Shown here: positions 34,923 to 47,426 of the stretch, in pieces | Layout: every line of letters begins with the position of its first letter | Position numbering within the stretch: the stretch's first letter is position 1 | Assembly (NCBI GenBank): GCA_954871525.1 | Contig: OX940870.1 | Span: forward strand, 15,345,501 to 15,409,500 | Direction of reading: 5' to 3' | From: Parietaria judaica | Lineage: Eukaryota > Streptophyta > Magnoliopsida > Rosales > Urticaceae | DNA: 64,000 nucleotides | Program-made: the position numbers and the translations under genes | Notes under the pieces: model-generated | The model's input: only the letters and a program-made list of their open reading frames with translations | The model's database searches: none | What the model was told of the DNA's origin: nothing

Positions 34923-36940
34923 TTGGGAGATTTTATCTGGCGAGAAACTATTATTGATTTGTTGTGGGATTTTTAAATCTACGCTTTTAAAGATATATGG
35001 GGGCGTCCCAAGGGGCAACATTCCATGTACGCTGACAGGGGCATTCCATAGATAACCTTATAGTTTCACGTCTACAATCGTGAAGAATTTCCCCGGAGAT
35101 CACCTACCGTTTTTTTACGGGGGCGTTCTAGAGATAACCCTCAGTCACGTTTGCGTTTGCGGGTTTGGCGTTTTTTGGAATAACCTTCCGTTTTGCGTTT
35201 AAGGGTGTTGTCTCGAGAGATAACCTACTATATATTTTTTTTTTAAAGGGTGAGCATGGAGCTATTTTTAGAACTTGGACAGGCTGGGGTGTCTTTTGTG
35301 TTTCGATTTTATGCTAGTGTTTTCGCCTGGCCGTCTTATGATTTTGAACTTTTGAAGATAAGTTCTTTTGGGATTTTTTCGGAGTTTGTGCGTAAGTGTG
35401 TTTACCCCCTGAGCTTCTGCCCGTGTTTGCGCCTGAGCGTCTTACGATTTTGAACTTTAAAGATAAGTTCTTTTGCCGGGGTTTGTGCTTAAGTGTATCA
35501 ACCCCCCGAGCTTCTGCCCGTGTTTGCGCCTGAGCGTCTTACGATTTTGAACTTTTAAGATAAGTTCTTTTGCCGAGGTTTGTATTATCCCCCCGGTCTT
35601 TGCGCCTTGGCGCTTATCTTTATCATTTTTCCGGTCGCGCTTTTAGCGTCTTACTTCTCGTTATTTTGCCAGATTTTACGCCTTAGCGTCTTACTTCCCG
35701 GCCCTTCGTGCCGTAGCATCTTATCTTTATCATTTTTTTTGGTCGCGCTTTTAGCGTCTTACTTCTCGGTATTTTGCCAGATTTTGCGCCTTGGCGTCTT
35801 ATTTCCTGGTCCTCTGCGCCGTAGCGTCTCACCGAGTTTCACGCCTTAGCGTCTTATTTCTTGGTTTGTTTTTCTTTCCCGAGTAGGTGGGATTAAGAAT
35901 CGACCATTATCGGACTTTGTTGTCTGAGTCGGCGGGATTGAGATCCGGCCATTCTCGGACTTTATGCCTGTGTCAGCGGGATTGAGATCGGGCCTTTCTC
36001 GGACTTTGTTGCCTGAGCCGACATGATCGAGATCCGGCCTTTTTCGAACTTTGTTGCCTGGGGCGGCAGGATTGAGATCCAGCCTTTCTCATCTTTGTTG
36101 CCTGTGTTGGCGGGATTGAGATCCGGCCTTTCTCGGCTTTGCTGCCTGAGTCGGCGGGATTGAGATCCGGCCTTTCTCGACTTTGTATCTGGAAAGTCTT
36201 CTTTCAGTTCAGATTTTGATTTCATTTTCACTTGTTTGCTTCGTCTTTGCGGTTCTAATTTTGACCATGCAACTGAGATGAAACTCGAGGTCTTTGAGGT
36301 GATCGAGGCGAATCTTGAGGTTGTACATATGGCTGACGCGAAGCTTAAGATCGTTGAGACGAGTGATGTGAATCTTGAGGTCGTTGAGACGGCCCATGCG
36401 TAGCTTTAGGTTGTCGAGACGACAAATGCAAAGCTTGAGATCGTTAAGACGATCAATGCAAATTCGGACGTCGCTAGTGCGACTGGTGAGAATTTCAAGG
36501 TTGTTGAGCTTTGATCATCGTGGTAAACGGATCAGGCCTTCGGCATCATTTTCGAGCTTCCAACGTTGGTTGTTGTCTTGTCTTGATGAGCCTTCGGCGC
36601 CATTGTCATATTTTATACTTTGTCTGTTGATTTTCCTGGTGAGCCTTTTGAGTCATACCCAGGTTTTCGACTTCACTCGTCGTTTTATTCTGTTGAACCT
36701 TTGGCATCGTCTTCGAGCTTCAGACTTTGTCTTTCCGTGATGAGCCTTTGACGTTGTGTTCGGGCTTCGGACTTCACTTGACTTTCCCTGATGAGCCTTT
36801 GGCGTTATTTTCGAGATTCAGACTTTGATCATCAATTTTCCTTGATGATCTTTCGGCGTCGTCTTCGGAATTCGGACTTTGACCATCAGTTTTTTCTGAT
36901 GAACCTTCGGCGGCGTCTTCGAGTTTAGACTTGTCGGTTG
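34923..36940 (-). repeat. serial tandem-repeat blocks of the minus-strand gypsy
   Basis: Left to right: about 35320-35870 (GCGCCTGAGCGTCTTACGAT units), 35880-36200 (GCGGGATTGAGATCCGGCCT units, ~42 bp), 36270-36520 (AATCTTGAGGTCGTTGAGAC units) and 36530-36930 (TGATGAGCCTTTGGCG units). Read on the minus strand, these match the order of blocks in the element at 9887-16043. Short ORFs here are repeat artefacts. Confidence 0.82.
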
Positions 36941-37079
36941 TGGAGTTTCATGCTTTCTCCAAAAAATAGGTACTTTATAAATACATATCTTATTTTATAT
37001 TTTATGTATACTATATTTATAATCAGATTATTAAGTCTGATCATATTCCCAAATATTTTCCTTAGTGTATATTACACAA

Positions 37080-38035
37080 CACTTTTTTTTTCTTTTTCTC
37101 TTTGTGGCATTGTGCATCGAATTAATATTATATTTTTTTGTTTTGTTTTCTGACGCATGTACAGTACTCCCTTTTCTTTTTCTCTTTGTTTGTTTTTTTT
37201 TTCTTTGATTTTCTCTCTCCTGGCAAACGAAGGGAGTCTTCCTTCTCCTTCCTCTTCAAATCTGATTGCCGTGCTCTTCCCTTTCCGGCGGTCTTCTACG
37301 TGCGCGAGCGGTGTTTCCGCAACGATTGACTGCGGCAAGCTTGGGCGGAGACGAGGCGCGTGGAAGCTCTCCACGAAGTCCAGAGGCATTTGGCCTCCTT
37401 TTAGCGACGGGAGTCGCGGTTCGCGTCGGGGGTTGGCGATGCTTAGGCGACTTCGGTGGGTTTGATCGTGCGAAGACTTCCTCGGTCCAGATCTGAGCAT
37501 TCGAAGATTTTGGGAGACGACGAGAGTGCTTCGTCGGTAGGCGCGCGTGCGGTGGTCGGGATCGCAGCCTTTGGCCCCTGGCAGATCTGGGGAGGCGATT
37601 TCGCAATCTGGGCTGCTCGGAGGAGGCCACGCCGGCCCCGGCGAGACGCGATTTGGGTCTGACGAGCAGTAAAAGCAAAAGTGACTTTTGGGCGAGCAAC
37701 GATTTTTTGCTCGGTGTTACGAGCTTCCGGCGATGGTGAAAGGGCTTTCTTCCTTAGCGATTGAACCTAAGAAATAGGCGAAGGTTGTGAGTCATGACGA
37801 TCTTGGCTGATCTGCGTGCGTAATCTGCGAGAAGCTGAGTCGCCTCCTTCGCCGGGAGGTTCGCCTTGAGCTGGCCTGTGTACGCCCTTTGGCCACCCAG
37901 CGAGGATGACGATTTGCACTTGACTGTGGGCGGCGATCTTACGGACCGGTCATGTCCGAGAGCCGGTTGAGACTGAGTATGAGACTGTTGAACGTGCTAT
38001 TAAGGGACTCGAGGCTTGAACTTGTCGGGAGCCCC
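37080..38035. other. GC-rich segment inside the minus-strand gypsy
   Basis: After a CT/T-rich stretch (37080-37215) the sequence becomes GC-rich with open frames on both strands (for example 37072-37500 minus). No conserved motif is recognised. It could be an element-specific leader region or a captured host fragment. Confidence 0.35.
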
Positions 38036-38052
38036 TCCTTCTAGCGCCAAAA

Positions 38053-38788
38053 TGTTAATGCCGAAAAATGGATCAACACTAAAGCGGCCCAAGTACTGAA
38101 TTTGGGCCGGGCCCAATGCCGTTGGTTGAATTTTCTTGGGCTTGAAGCTTGGACTCTGGAATCCTGTAGGTCGGACCCTCCGCTTATCGTCGGACCGGAA
38201 CCGGGTCCTCCGACCTGTTATCGCAAAGTCCTAAGACTCGGGATATAGGTCGACGACCGCAGAGAACCGGAACCTCCGTACGGCAGGTCAACAACTAGGC
38301 AGCGCTTCCGCTCTAGCTAGCTTATCCCTCTGTAAAAATAGAAAAAACCCGGTCAGGGGAACGGGAGGGGGTACCTCCCTATTCACCTCCGACGCTCAAC
38401 ATTAGTCGGGTATTTAAGTCGGGATATTTAATAGAACGGAAAATGGAGGTTTTATTGCTTTAGAGAGTGAATTGTTTCGTGTTTGAACGACTTACCTTTG
38501 ATTGAAATGAAGCTCTTATTTATAAGAGGGTGTAAGGACCTTTGAGTAATTAATAATTACATTGCTGGGCCCTTGAGCAATTAATATATTGTCTGCACGG
38601 CCCGCGCGACCTACGCGACCTGCGCGGCCTCCGCGACCTGCGCAGCCGGCGCGATTACATGAGTCATTGTACGTCATTTTTCACACTTCGAGCGTGTCAG
38701 ACGTTGAATCAAATAATAAAATATTAATAATATAATTTGATAAATTAATATTCTCTAATAATTTTTTATACTAAAAATACCATTAACA
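38053..38788 (-). repeat. 5' LTR of the minus-strand gypsy, with 9-bp array
   Basis: On the plus strand it runs from TGTTAATGCCGAAAAATGG to ATACCATTAACA. It contains a U5 unit like that of the 9887 element (CGGGATATAGGTCG) and GGTCAGGGGAACGGGAGGGG, also found near 60724. A TTATTTATAAGAGGG TATA-like box for minus transcription is near 38517. At 38595-38655 a GC-rich 9-bp array (GCGACCTGC-like) occupies the position of the decamer array in the other family member. Confidence 0.85.
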
Positions 38789-39530
38789 GAAAACATAGAG
38801 TTTTTTTTATACAGATTCGTCCCAATGCGGTAGTTGACTACATCCTCTGTAAATTTATTGAATTTGAAAGAAAGATCAATAGAACACAAGCCAATTCCAG
38901 GATGATCGAAAAGAAAGAATAAAAAACTATGAAAAAAATACAGATCTCACAAATTCTTTTCTCTCAGGGTGGATGCTTGCGTGCGTGAAATGGTGCTGCT
39001 CCTCTTCTCATATAGGCCTTCAAATTCTGCCAGTTAGTGGTCGCGAGGACGTTGGTAGTGGCTCCAAATTCGGAGCTCGACTCACTGCCGAGCTGACATG
39101 TGAGCCACTTCTCGACAGAATTGCGAGATGGTGGACTTTGACTCAACGTCACAGGAGTTTGATTCTTGGTCGTGGAAATTTTCCTGGTTGGGCTTTGGAG
39201 AATTGGAATGGGGTTTTTGACTTGTTCTACTCGGGTCTTCTTGCTGACGTTGCACCCTTGCTCGAACTTCCCTGTTGGAGTTGCGTTTTTGGTCGGATCC
39301 TTTTCTCGCAATTTCTGCCCAGGGTGAGTCTTTGGGTCTTGGGCCGAGGGGGATGGTCGGGTATGGGCCTTATTCAAATCTCTTTTGTGCTTTTACTTCT
39401 ATATTTCAAAGGCTCACTTTATGTATGAATATTCTTTTATATTCATAACTTTGGTATTTAATTAGTTGGATTGTAAATTTAATTAATGACCTCATCGTTC
39501 CAAAATACGGGACAAACTTACACGTCAACA
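38789..39530 (-). mobile_element. solo LTR, TGTTGATG family, truncated copy
   Basis: The minus-strand start is TGTTGACGTGTAAGTTTGTCC (plus right edge at 39530). The family block is present in reverse (TAGTTGACTACATCCTCTGT near 38832), as is a TTAATTAAATTTAC block near the start. The LTR end is missing where it meets the gypsy LTR at 38788. Confidence 0.75.
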
Positions 39531-39613
39531 AATATCTCCTTGAAATTTTTGATAAACTCCCTCAGATACTTTCTCTTATCTTGCTTTAAAGTCTATAGAT
39601 TTTTTATATTCAC

Positions 39614-40034
39614 TTATGTTTGCACGTACATTGAGTAGTGCCTCAAGATATATGATACCAGAACGCCCAAACAATGGATTGAATTTGTTGGTAACCTTAA
39701 AAACCACTCCAAATTTGCTCGCTGCAAACTATTTGCAAACAATAGACACATTAGTGCCTCCCTCTCTAGTCCGTACATGTTGATTTGCCTCATTGCTATC
39801 CGAAACACCTTCACGTGCAGTTTTGGATCTGCCGTTCCCTTGTCGTCACTTGTAACTTGGAAAAGCTGTGAACTTGGATGTTGGTGAACAAGCGAACGGA
39901 GTTCTCCTCGTCTCTTTGACGAGCCAGCCGATTACAGGTGCAACACTTATTGCCTTATGCATCTGCGATGTAACGTATCTCATCATGGAATTAAGCTCTG
40001 TGATGGCTCTATCCACTCGCTCGTGGATTGCCAA
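39614..40034 (-). pseudogene. gypsy gag fragment
   Basis: Two minus-strand pieces (40034-39846 and 39814-39614) resemble plant gypsy gag. The first has AIHERVDRAITELN; the second has KVFRIAMRQINMYGLEREAL and LLFANSLQRANLEWFLRLP, the usual capsid-core pattern. A frame break separates them. No LTR or pol of the same element is attached on the left. Confidence 0.7.
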
Positions 40035-40084
40035 CTCCTAGCTTGTCTGCATTGTCAATAGTGGTTGATACATGAAACTCTAAA

Positions 40085-41146
40085 CTTGGCAAGGCTCTGC
40101 CGGTGCTGATGGAAACTCTCGTGATCTTCCAGGATATTCTTTTGGATTCCTCGTACCAAAGCGTGGGCTATGCCGGGAGGACTCCATCGCAAACTTTAAC
40201 TGATGGTTATTTTAAAGCTTCCAGAGAACAATGTCTCTTAAGCCGAACAAGAAATTTAGATCAGTAGCAAATTCAAAGACTCTAAGAGAGAGAGAGAGTG
40301 CGAATTTTGCTATTGGGAAAAGGTACGAAAAATGTGTAGAAAGAGCTCCCTATTTATAGGCTTGGACTTTAACTGAATCGGAGAAATTCCCTCCCCTAAT
40401 TTTGAATTATATATAATTAAATATGATTAATTATTTCAATCAAATAGTCTAGATTAAATCTTATCTTAATCCAAGGATATAATTAATCAGGGATTTAATT
40501 TAAATAAGAAAGACTTGGTAAAATAAAAAATCAATCTCATCCATTTATTATTAAATTCAAAATATATATATAATAAAATTCGAAAATCAATTATCTAGAT
40601 CCAATGGCAGAGATAAATCTTAAATCGATCTAATGGATCAAATTGATTCAGGATAAAATAAAATACCCTAAGACTTGGTAAAAGCCTAATTCAATTTTAT
40701 CCATATCATTTATTCAAAAATTATATATTATATACATTATTAATTAATTTCCAATCTGACGGTAAAGATTAAATCTTAAACCGATCCAATAAATATAATT
40801 AATTAGAATAACATCGAAAACCCTAAGCCTGGTCATCAAGCTATTAATTTCGAGTTATGATTAGGGTTAAAATTAATTATCTTAATCCAACGGTATATAT
40901 TAAATCATAACCAATTCTATGGATTAAATTAATTTTAGAAATTTTCTCAAATACCAAAACATTCACTACTTATGCCGCAATTATGGAAAGTCCAAAACCA
41001 ATTCAACACGTGAATAAGTGCCGCTATCAAAGGGCTGCATATCGATTTGCACCTTTAAAGATACATAAATATATATAATTATTATTAATATAAAACTATT
41101 AATTATTTAATAAATTATTAATAAAGATATTAATAATTAAATCCAA
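40085..41146 (-). mobile_element. LTR fragment related to the 60816-63563 solo LTR
   Basis: The sequence aligns with about 61125-62195: CTGCCGGTGCTGA, GATCTTCCAGGATATTCTT, CTCCCTATTTATAGGCTTGG and repeated ATCCAATGGAT/TTAATTAAAT words. It is cut on the left near 40085 and on the right by the gypsy sequence at 41147. Confidence 0.8.
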
Positions 41147-41549
41147 ACTGTAACTCCGATTCAAACGCTGTATATAGCGATAAACACCGTTTTCTCTCTT
41201 CTGTATTCATATTCTGGTAGGAATACCCAACAAAGGTCGGAACAAAGGTGTTAGCAAGAGCGGAGGTGCCCGGTCGTCGATCTGCCCTACAGAGGCTCTG
41301 GTTCTTAGCGGTCGCCAACCTATATCCCGAGTCTTAGGACTTTGTGGTAACGGGTCGGAGGACTCGGTCGTGGTCCGACGTTTAGTGGTGGTTCCGATCA
41401 CTGACCTGCCGTACGGAGGTTCAGGTTCTTAGCCGTCATCAACCTATATCCCGAGTCTTAGGACAGTGTGGTAATGGGTCGGAGGACCTTGTCCCAGTCC
41501 AACGGTAAGCGGAGGGTCCGACCGATCGGAGGAGCTAGCAAGAGCGGAA

Positions 41550-42345
41550 ATGCCGGAGGAATCACCACTCACCGGAGGAATCTTGACTGACGCAGGATGG
41601 AAAAACGCCTTCCAAAAATTAAGAAAAAAGATGGGAGAACCTGCTGCTGCCCATAGCTCCGACCCTATCGTCAAGAGCATGGTCAGGGGAGTCACGTCCC
41701 CTCTCGCCAGCCACTTGCTCGCCGAAGATCTCGACGAAGACCTGTGATTCTCGCTAAACCTCACATATGACGACACCATCGACCTAACATACCACATGGT
41801 GCAATACCGATTCAGCATGCGCGTGAAAAGGTTCTCACCCTCCACAATGTGTCAGGATTTCGTCCTCACCCTCGCTGGACCCGCCTTCGAATGGTATTAG
41901 CGAATCCTGAAGGGTTCTATTGAATCCTTTGAGGAATTGGCGGAATTCTTTGACGCCCGCTTCCGAAGCTCGATAGCACAGCGAAAAGGAAAGTCATACA
42001 TATAGACTCTCAAGCAGCGTAAAGACGAATCCCTCGAAGTTTACTTAAGAAGATTTGTCGAGGAAGCAAACAAAAATGCTAGCTACACTGCTGACGACGC
42101 AATCACTGCTGTGATCGACGGCCTCCTAGTGAGTGACTTCGCACGCTCTCTTGTCAAGAAAAGGCCAACCTCCATGGCCGAGCAAATGGAAAGGGCAGCA
42201 AAAGCCATCGCGGCGGATGAATATTTCAACGGCCGAAGCCACCTCAACTTAGGGGAATAGTATCCGGATAATATAAAAGGTAGCGACGACGAGCCTCAGA
42301 GGAAGAAGCAACGCCAACAGCCAAACTCTGGAAGCCGACGGCAAT
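41550..42345 (+). pseudogene. gypsy gag with stops
   Basis: One frame carries the gag core: SMVRGVTSPLASHLLAEDL, LTLAGPAFEWY, SFEELAEFFDARFRSSIA and LEVYLRRFVEEANKN. It is interrupted by several stop codons (for example after LDEDL at 41745, after FEWY near 41897, and near 42003). It is colinear with the gag of the 9887 element. Confidence 0.85.
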
Positions 42346-42959
42346 AACCCAGGCAAGTAGAGAAATTCCGAAGAGACGCGAACTTCACTCCCTTGACCAC
42401 GTCACCGGCTATGATCTTCAACCTCCATAGAGACAAGTTTAGCCACCCAAAACAAATGTTGAAAAATGCTGAAAAAGATAAGAGCAGATATTGGGAGTAG
42501 CATGAGGACCACAGACACACGACGTCTGAGTGTTGGCAGCTTAGAAAGAAGATCAAGCAATTTATTCAAGACGGAAAATTCAAAGAGTTCGTCAAGAAGC
42601 TGATAGCAAGAAGCGGGTCCTCCGCCAACCAACAACAACAAGAAACCAAACTGCCACAGGACGACAATCCAAATAGGTCCCGCCAGAAAAAAGACCAAGG
42701 AAGGATCAAAGCCCCTCAGTACAACATCGTGTAAACCATCCTAGGTGGACCCGAGACCGATGACTCCACTAACAAGCGGAAGAGATACTTCTGAGCCTTA
42801 GAATGAGACAAATAAGTACACCAGGTCAACCTCACATGCCTACAAATCCACCAATAATACTCCCGACCTCACATGCCCACAAATCCACCAATAATACTCC
42901 CCAGCAAGGGGATAACCTTCACGGAGGAGGAAGCCCAATCAATCTCACATCCGCATAGT

Positions 42960-43440
42960 GACGCAATAATATGATACAACGAGTGTTGATCGACAATGGA
43001 AGTTTAGCAGATATCATCTTCAAGGCGGCTCTTTACTGCATGAGCTTGTGAGAAATCTCCCCGACGCCAAACAAGACCCCGCTCTACGACTTCAACGGAA
43101 AGTCAGTCCTCGCCGAAGGCATTGTTGAGCTACCAACAACGTTCGGGTCAGAAGACGGAGCCCAAACCACCAATATGGTTAGTTACCTCATTGTAGACCG
43201 ACCGTCGGCCTACAGTATCATCCTGGGAAGGCCAACTCTGAAAAAGATCTAGGCTATCACGTCCACCTTTCACCTGCTGGTCAAGTTCCCAACCAAAGAT
43301 GGGATTTGATTAATGAGGGGAATCAAACAAGAGTTAAGAACTTGTTACGTCCAAGGCACGAGACTGGGGCCGGCCCAATTAATCATCAACACCATTCATC
43401 TGATGGACGATGAGCGCCCCGCTAACCCCGGAGAGGCGCA
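42960..43440 (+). pseudogene. gypsy aspartic protease region
   Basis: VLIDNGSLADIIF carries the D-x-G-S protease motif, and further on VDRPSAYSIILGRPTLKKI matches the end of the gypsy protease domain. Stops lie between and within these (near 43048 and 43250). Confidence 0.75.
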
Positions 43441-43689
43441 ATGATTGGAAAGCTTGATTCCATAGACAAGAGACGCAAGCCAACGATGACACCGTCCTCC
43501 GGTGTGACCCATGTCACTATACACGAGGAGACGTTCGAGAGAATCGTCATGATCAGTGCCCAACTGCCAATCATGATCAAGACTCAACTGATCGCCTTTC
43601 TACGAAAGTTCAAGGACGTCTTTGCCTGGTTGCATGCTGGCATGCCAGGTATCGACCCTGATATTGTTGTTCGCTGACTCAATATCAGA

Positions 43690-44711
43690 AAAGGAAAAAC
43701 CCCAATGACACAACGAAGACAGGCGTTCAATCCCGAGCGATATCAAGCGATCAACAAAGAAGTAAACAAACTTTGCCGCCGATTTCATCAAGAAATTCAT
43801 GTACCCCGACAGGGTGTCCAGCATCGTGATGGTCAAGAAGTCCAACGGAAAATGGCAAATTTGCATATACTACTCCGACCTCAAAGAAGCATGTCCGAAG
43901 GACTGCTTTCCGCTTCCGAGGATCGATCAGCTAATTGATGCGATCGCCGGCCATCAACTTATGAACTTGATGGATGCCTACTCAAGATATAACCTGGTCC
44001 GGATGCACGAGCCTAATAAGATCCACACGATGTTCGTCACCGATCGCGACCTCTACTGCTAAAAAGTCATGCCATTCGGACTAAAGAATGCTGGAGCTAC
44101 ATACCGACGCTTAGTCAACCGAATGTTCGCCGCGCTAATCGGAAATACGATGGAGGTGTACGTTGATGACATGATCATGAAAACTCTCCACGCGACCTAC
44201 CACGTCAAGGACCTACGGGAAACATTTTTGCTCTTCCGAAGATATCAAATGAAGCAGCGCGTGGAGACTCCGGAAAGTTTTTAGGATTCATTGTGAACAG
44301 CGCGAAATCAAAGCAAATCCCGAGAATATACGAGCCCTGCTCGAGATGAAGAGCCCTCATAGAATGAAGGAGGTCCTGAGCCTTAACGGGTGCATCAACG
44401 CGTTAAGTCGCTTCATATCAAAAGCCACCGACCAATGCCAACCACTCTTCCAGGCTCTTAAAGGCGGAAAGAACTTCACTTGGGACGAGAAGTACGAAGC
44501 CGCTTTCGATGAACTGAAGACCTACCTCGGATCACCACCGTTGCTATCAAAACCAATGGACGAGGAAATATTGTTCATTTCCTCTCCGTCTCAACCAGGG
44601 CTGACAGCGCAATTTTGGTTCGAGAAGAAGAAAAGAAACAACTTTCGTTCTACTACGTCAGCAAGGCTCTCCTTGATACAGAGACGCGGTACACACATAT
44701 CGAGAAATTAG
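43690..44711 (+). pseudogene. gypsy reverse transcriptase and RNase H
   Basis: RT motifs are VMVKKSNGKWQICIYYSDL, ACPKDCFPLPRIDQLIDA, MPFGLKNAGATYRRLVN and the active site YVDDMIMKT. A stop follows DRDLYC at 44060 and frames change near 43800 and 44280. The connection/RNase H part shows LNGCINALSRFISKATDQ and FTWDEKYEAAFDELKTYL. Confidence 0.88.
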
Positions 44712-44989
44712 CGGTCCCACTTGTCACCACTGCGAAGTGGCTCCGCCCATAATTTCAAGCTCACCAGATCATGGTTAAAACGGAGCACCCCGTATGAAAA
44801 TCTCTTCTCAAAGGAACTTCATCAAAAATGGCAATATGCTCGCAAGAACTAGGCGAATATGGCGTGGTATACCAGCCTCGAGTTGCCATCAAAGGCCAAC
44901 CCGTGGCTGACTTCATCGCCAAATTCACCTACAACATGGAAGGCGAAACGATAGAATAATTCAGGAAGATTCCTCGAGTTGTCAAAAGA

Positions 44990-45480
44990 AAAGTTACTCT
45001 CGTCGGTCCGTTGTGGAGCCTGCACGTCGACAATGCCTCGAACGCCCACGGTCGAGAGCCGGAATCGTATTCACCAACCCAGAAGGCGGGAAGCTTCACT
45101 ATGCCATCTGATTTAGATTTAAGGCCTCAAACAACGAAGCTGAATACGAGGCACTGCTCGTGGGACTCCAGATCGCGCAGAAGCTCAAGATAGAAAGTCT
45201 GCGAATACACTGCAACTCCCAGCGGATCGCAAAACATGTTGAGGGAGAGTACCAAGCAAAAGAAGAAAACAAGGTGGCTTATCTAGCCGAATCACAACGC
45301 CGTCTAGAATTCTTAGCATGGTATGTAATAGCTCAGATCCCACGAGGAGAAAACGCAGAAGCAGATACGTTGGCCCGAATGGCGTCAGGGGCCAGTGACG
45401 AAGACCTGGGAAAAGTCCCCATAAAAACCCTCAAATTCCCTTTAATAGAAAAGCCTAAGACAAATGCCAGCGCTTCTCTG
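44990..45480 (+). pseudogene. second (archaeal-type) RNase H region
   Basis: Pieces LHVDNASNAHG and then EYEALLVGLQIAQKL (frame change near 45105), LRIHCNSQRIAKHVEGEYQA and NAEADTLARMASGA follow the pattern of the extra RNase H found after RT in plant Tat-lineage gypsy elements. Confidence 0.75.
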
Positions 45481-45539
45481 AGATCCCCTGACAACCCGCA
45501 TTCCCGCTTTAGCTGGTCATGGTTCCCCGTCCTTTCGCT

Positions 45540-46320
45540 AAATGGGGGATCGACTTGATCAGAAAGTTACCGAAGCACCCGGAGAATTTGAGCACGCAAT
45601 CGTTGCCATAGACTACTTCACCAAATGGGTCAAAGCGGAACCAATCACAAAATCACACAAACCAACACGACGAATTTCATTTGGCGAAACATTATCTGCC
45701 GACACGGAATACCCGCATCACTCATAACAGACAACGCCAGACAATTTGAAAACGTGGACCTCCGAGCCTTCTGCAGCGAGCTTGGGATCAACAATACATA
45801 CTCAACGCCGATCTATCCGCAAGAAAACAAGCAAGTCAAGTCGGAAAACAAAGATCTAAAGAAGATCCTAAAGAAAAAGCTCGACGAGAAAAAAAGGAAA
45901 TGGGAAGAAGAGCTTCCATCGGTACCAGCCGAAACGTCATACCAGCCTAAATAGTCGCCCCGTCACCCCGGGTGGAATTCTTCAACGATGATCAGAACGA
46001 CGAGGCCCTACTCCAAGAGCTCGACCTTATCGAAGAAAAATAAAACAATTCCACCCGCCCGGTCGCCCAAAATCGAATCGTGGAGTGATACTACAACTCC
46101 AAAATCAAAGAGATATGCTTCCCTGAAGGATGTTTGGCACTACGAAAAAGTCAGAATTAACATCCGAGTCCACGGCGCCGGAGTCCTCGGACCCACATGG
46201 GAAGGCCCGTACCGCTTCAAAAAAGTCATCCAAGACGGAACATACTGCATCGAAGAAATGGGGGGTAGAGAAATCGCTCGCCCTTGGAACGTGGAACACC
46301 TCAAACAATACAACAAGTAG
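45540..46320 (+). pseudogene. gypsy integrase remnant
   Basis: Integrase resumes at VAIDYFTKWVKAEPIT, then RHGIPASLITDNARQFEN and CSELGINNTYSTP. The HHCC zinc finger is missing, as RNase H passes almost directly into this part. The C-terminal region VHGAGVLGPTWEGPYRFKKV and RPWNVEHLKQYNK is open to a TAG at 46318. Confidence 0.82.
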
Positions 46321-47078
46321 TTTCCTAGCCCGCTGTTTGAATGACGAGATTTATGTTCTTTGCCGCTTTTGATGTAAACAAGGCACGAGAATAACCCTAA
46401 TTACCAAAATATGTAAATATTTGCTCATCATCAATGAAGAACACCCAACGAGGCGCATTTTGTTCACCTATCTAAAATCTCTAGTGAAATTCTCCAAAAG
46501 GTCTCAAAAATAAAAGTTGCTACTTTTGCACACAAGCTTTCTCCCAGCCTTCCTAGATTACACGAAGACTGAAGGGTTAATGAACCAGCTTAGCATACAA
46601 GTTTGACGAAAGGCTTACACAAAAACCCAAGAAAAGAAAAACACTTGAAAAGCAACCTCTTTATAGATAAAGTCCGAAACTATAAAACGCTCAGGCTTGA
46701 ACATCGGCGAAAGACCTAGATAAAAGATTAAGGCATAGTTCCGAGACCGTAAGACGTTCAGACGCAAAAACCGGCACATGATCAGAGAAATAAAACGTTC
46801 AAAGCGCGGACTCTGACCCAAGATTGATAAGCATAATTTTGGCACAAGTCTAGAAACTTAAGAGGCTTGAATGCAAAATCTGGCAAAGACCGGGTAAGTA
46901 AGCACGCTCAAGCGCAAACCCTGCTAAAAATTTGAGAAAATAAGAAGTTCAAGAAGCAAAAACTTTGGTTGTGGATTGGAAAAATAAATCGCCTAGGCGC
47001 AAAGTCCGACAACAAAAATGGGTAAGCCTAAGAAAAAATTCTCAAGAATCCTAAATTCTCGTGAAACTGGGGGGTTAA

Positions 47079-47265
47079 TGTTATGGTTGTTTTGTAGAAT
47101 TAATAAAAAAAATATTTTGGACAAAAAACGCCCCCCAAAAAGTCCGTATCTCAAAACTAAGCGACGAAGCGCGCAACCCCCGCACCGTGACGGGATGTCA
47201 AGACGCATTTTTGTGCCTAGTACGGTTATTCCGCGGAGCCGCGTAAGGTTATCCGTAATTAAATT
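47079..47265 (+). repeat. partial 3' LTR of the Tat-like gypsy
   Basis: It starts TGTTATGGTTG directly after the purine tract and keeps the family words AGAATTAATAAAAA and GTCCGTATCTCAAAACTAAG. It then diverges and ends in AT-rich DNA. No tandem array is visible in the remaining part. Confidence 0.7.
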
Positions 47266-47426
47266 TATGAAATTTTGGTAATTAAATTTACAATTTCGTA
47301 TTGGTATATACTTATACAATTATGGTTGATATTTATGATTTGCACAAACAGTTACCATATAATGTATTGGTATATATATACAACTTTGGTAATTAAACTT
47401 ACATTTTGGACTTAGTTTATTAAAAT

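Larger units (their letters stand above)
34765..38788 (-). mobile_element. pol-less gypsy relative on the minus strand
   Basis: The 5' LTR is at 38053-38788 and a truncated 3' LTR is at about 34765-34906. The primer-site block lies just left of 38053 and the purine tract (AACCCCCCAGTTTC on the plus strand) lies at 34907-34922. Between them are a GC-rich segment (37080-38035) and the same tandem-repeat block types as in the gag-only element at 9887. I see no gag, protease, RT or integrase motif. Confidence 0.85.
41147..47265 (+). mobile_element. decayed Tat-like Ty3/gypsy element with pol
   Basis: It starts in a partial 5' LTR (41147-41530) matching the U5 of the 9887 element, including CTCCGATTCAAACGCT and two ~123-bp repeat units. 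Gag, protease, RT, RNase H, a second RNase-H-like region and integrase remnants follow in gypsy order. Then come TAAGACGTTCAGACGCAA repeats (46650-46960), a GAAACTGGGGGGTT purine tract (47063 on) and a partial 3' LTR from 47079. Stops and frameshifts are frequent. A second RNase H after RT points to the Tat group. No TSD could be found because both LTRs are truncated. Confidence 0.88.
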
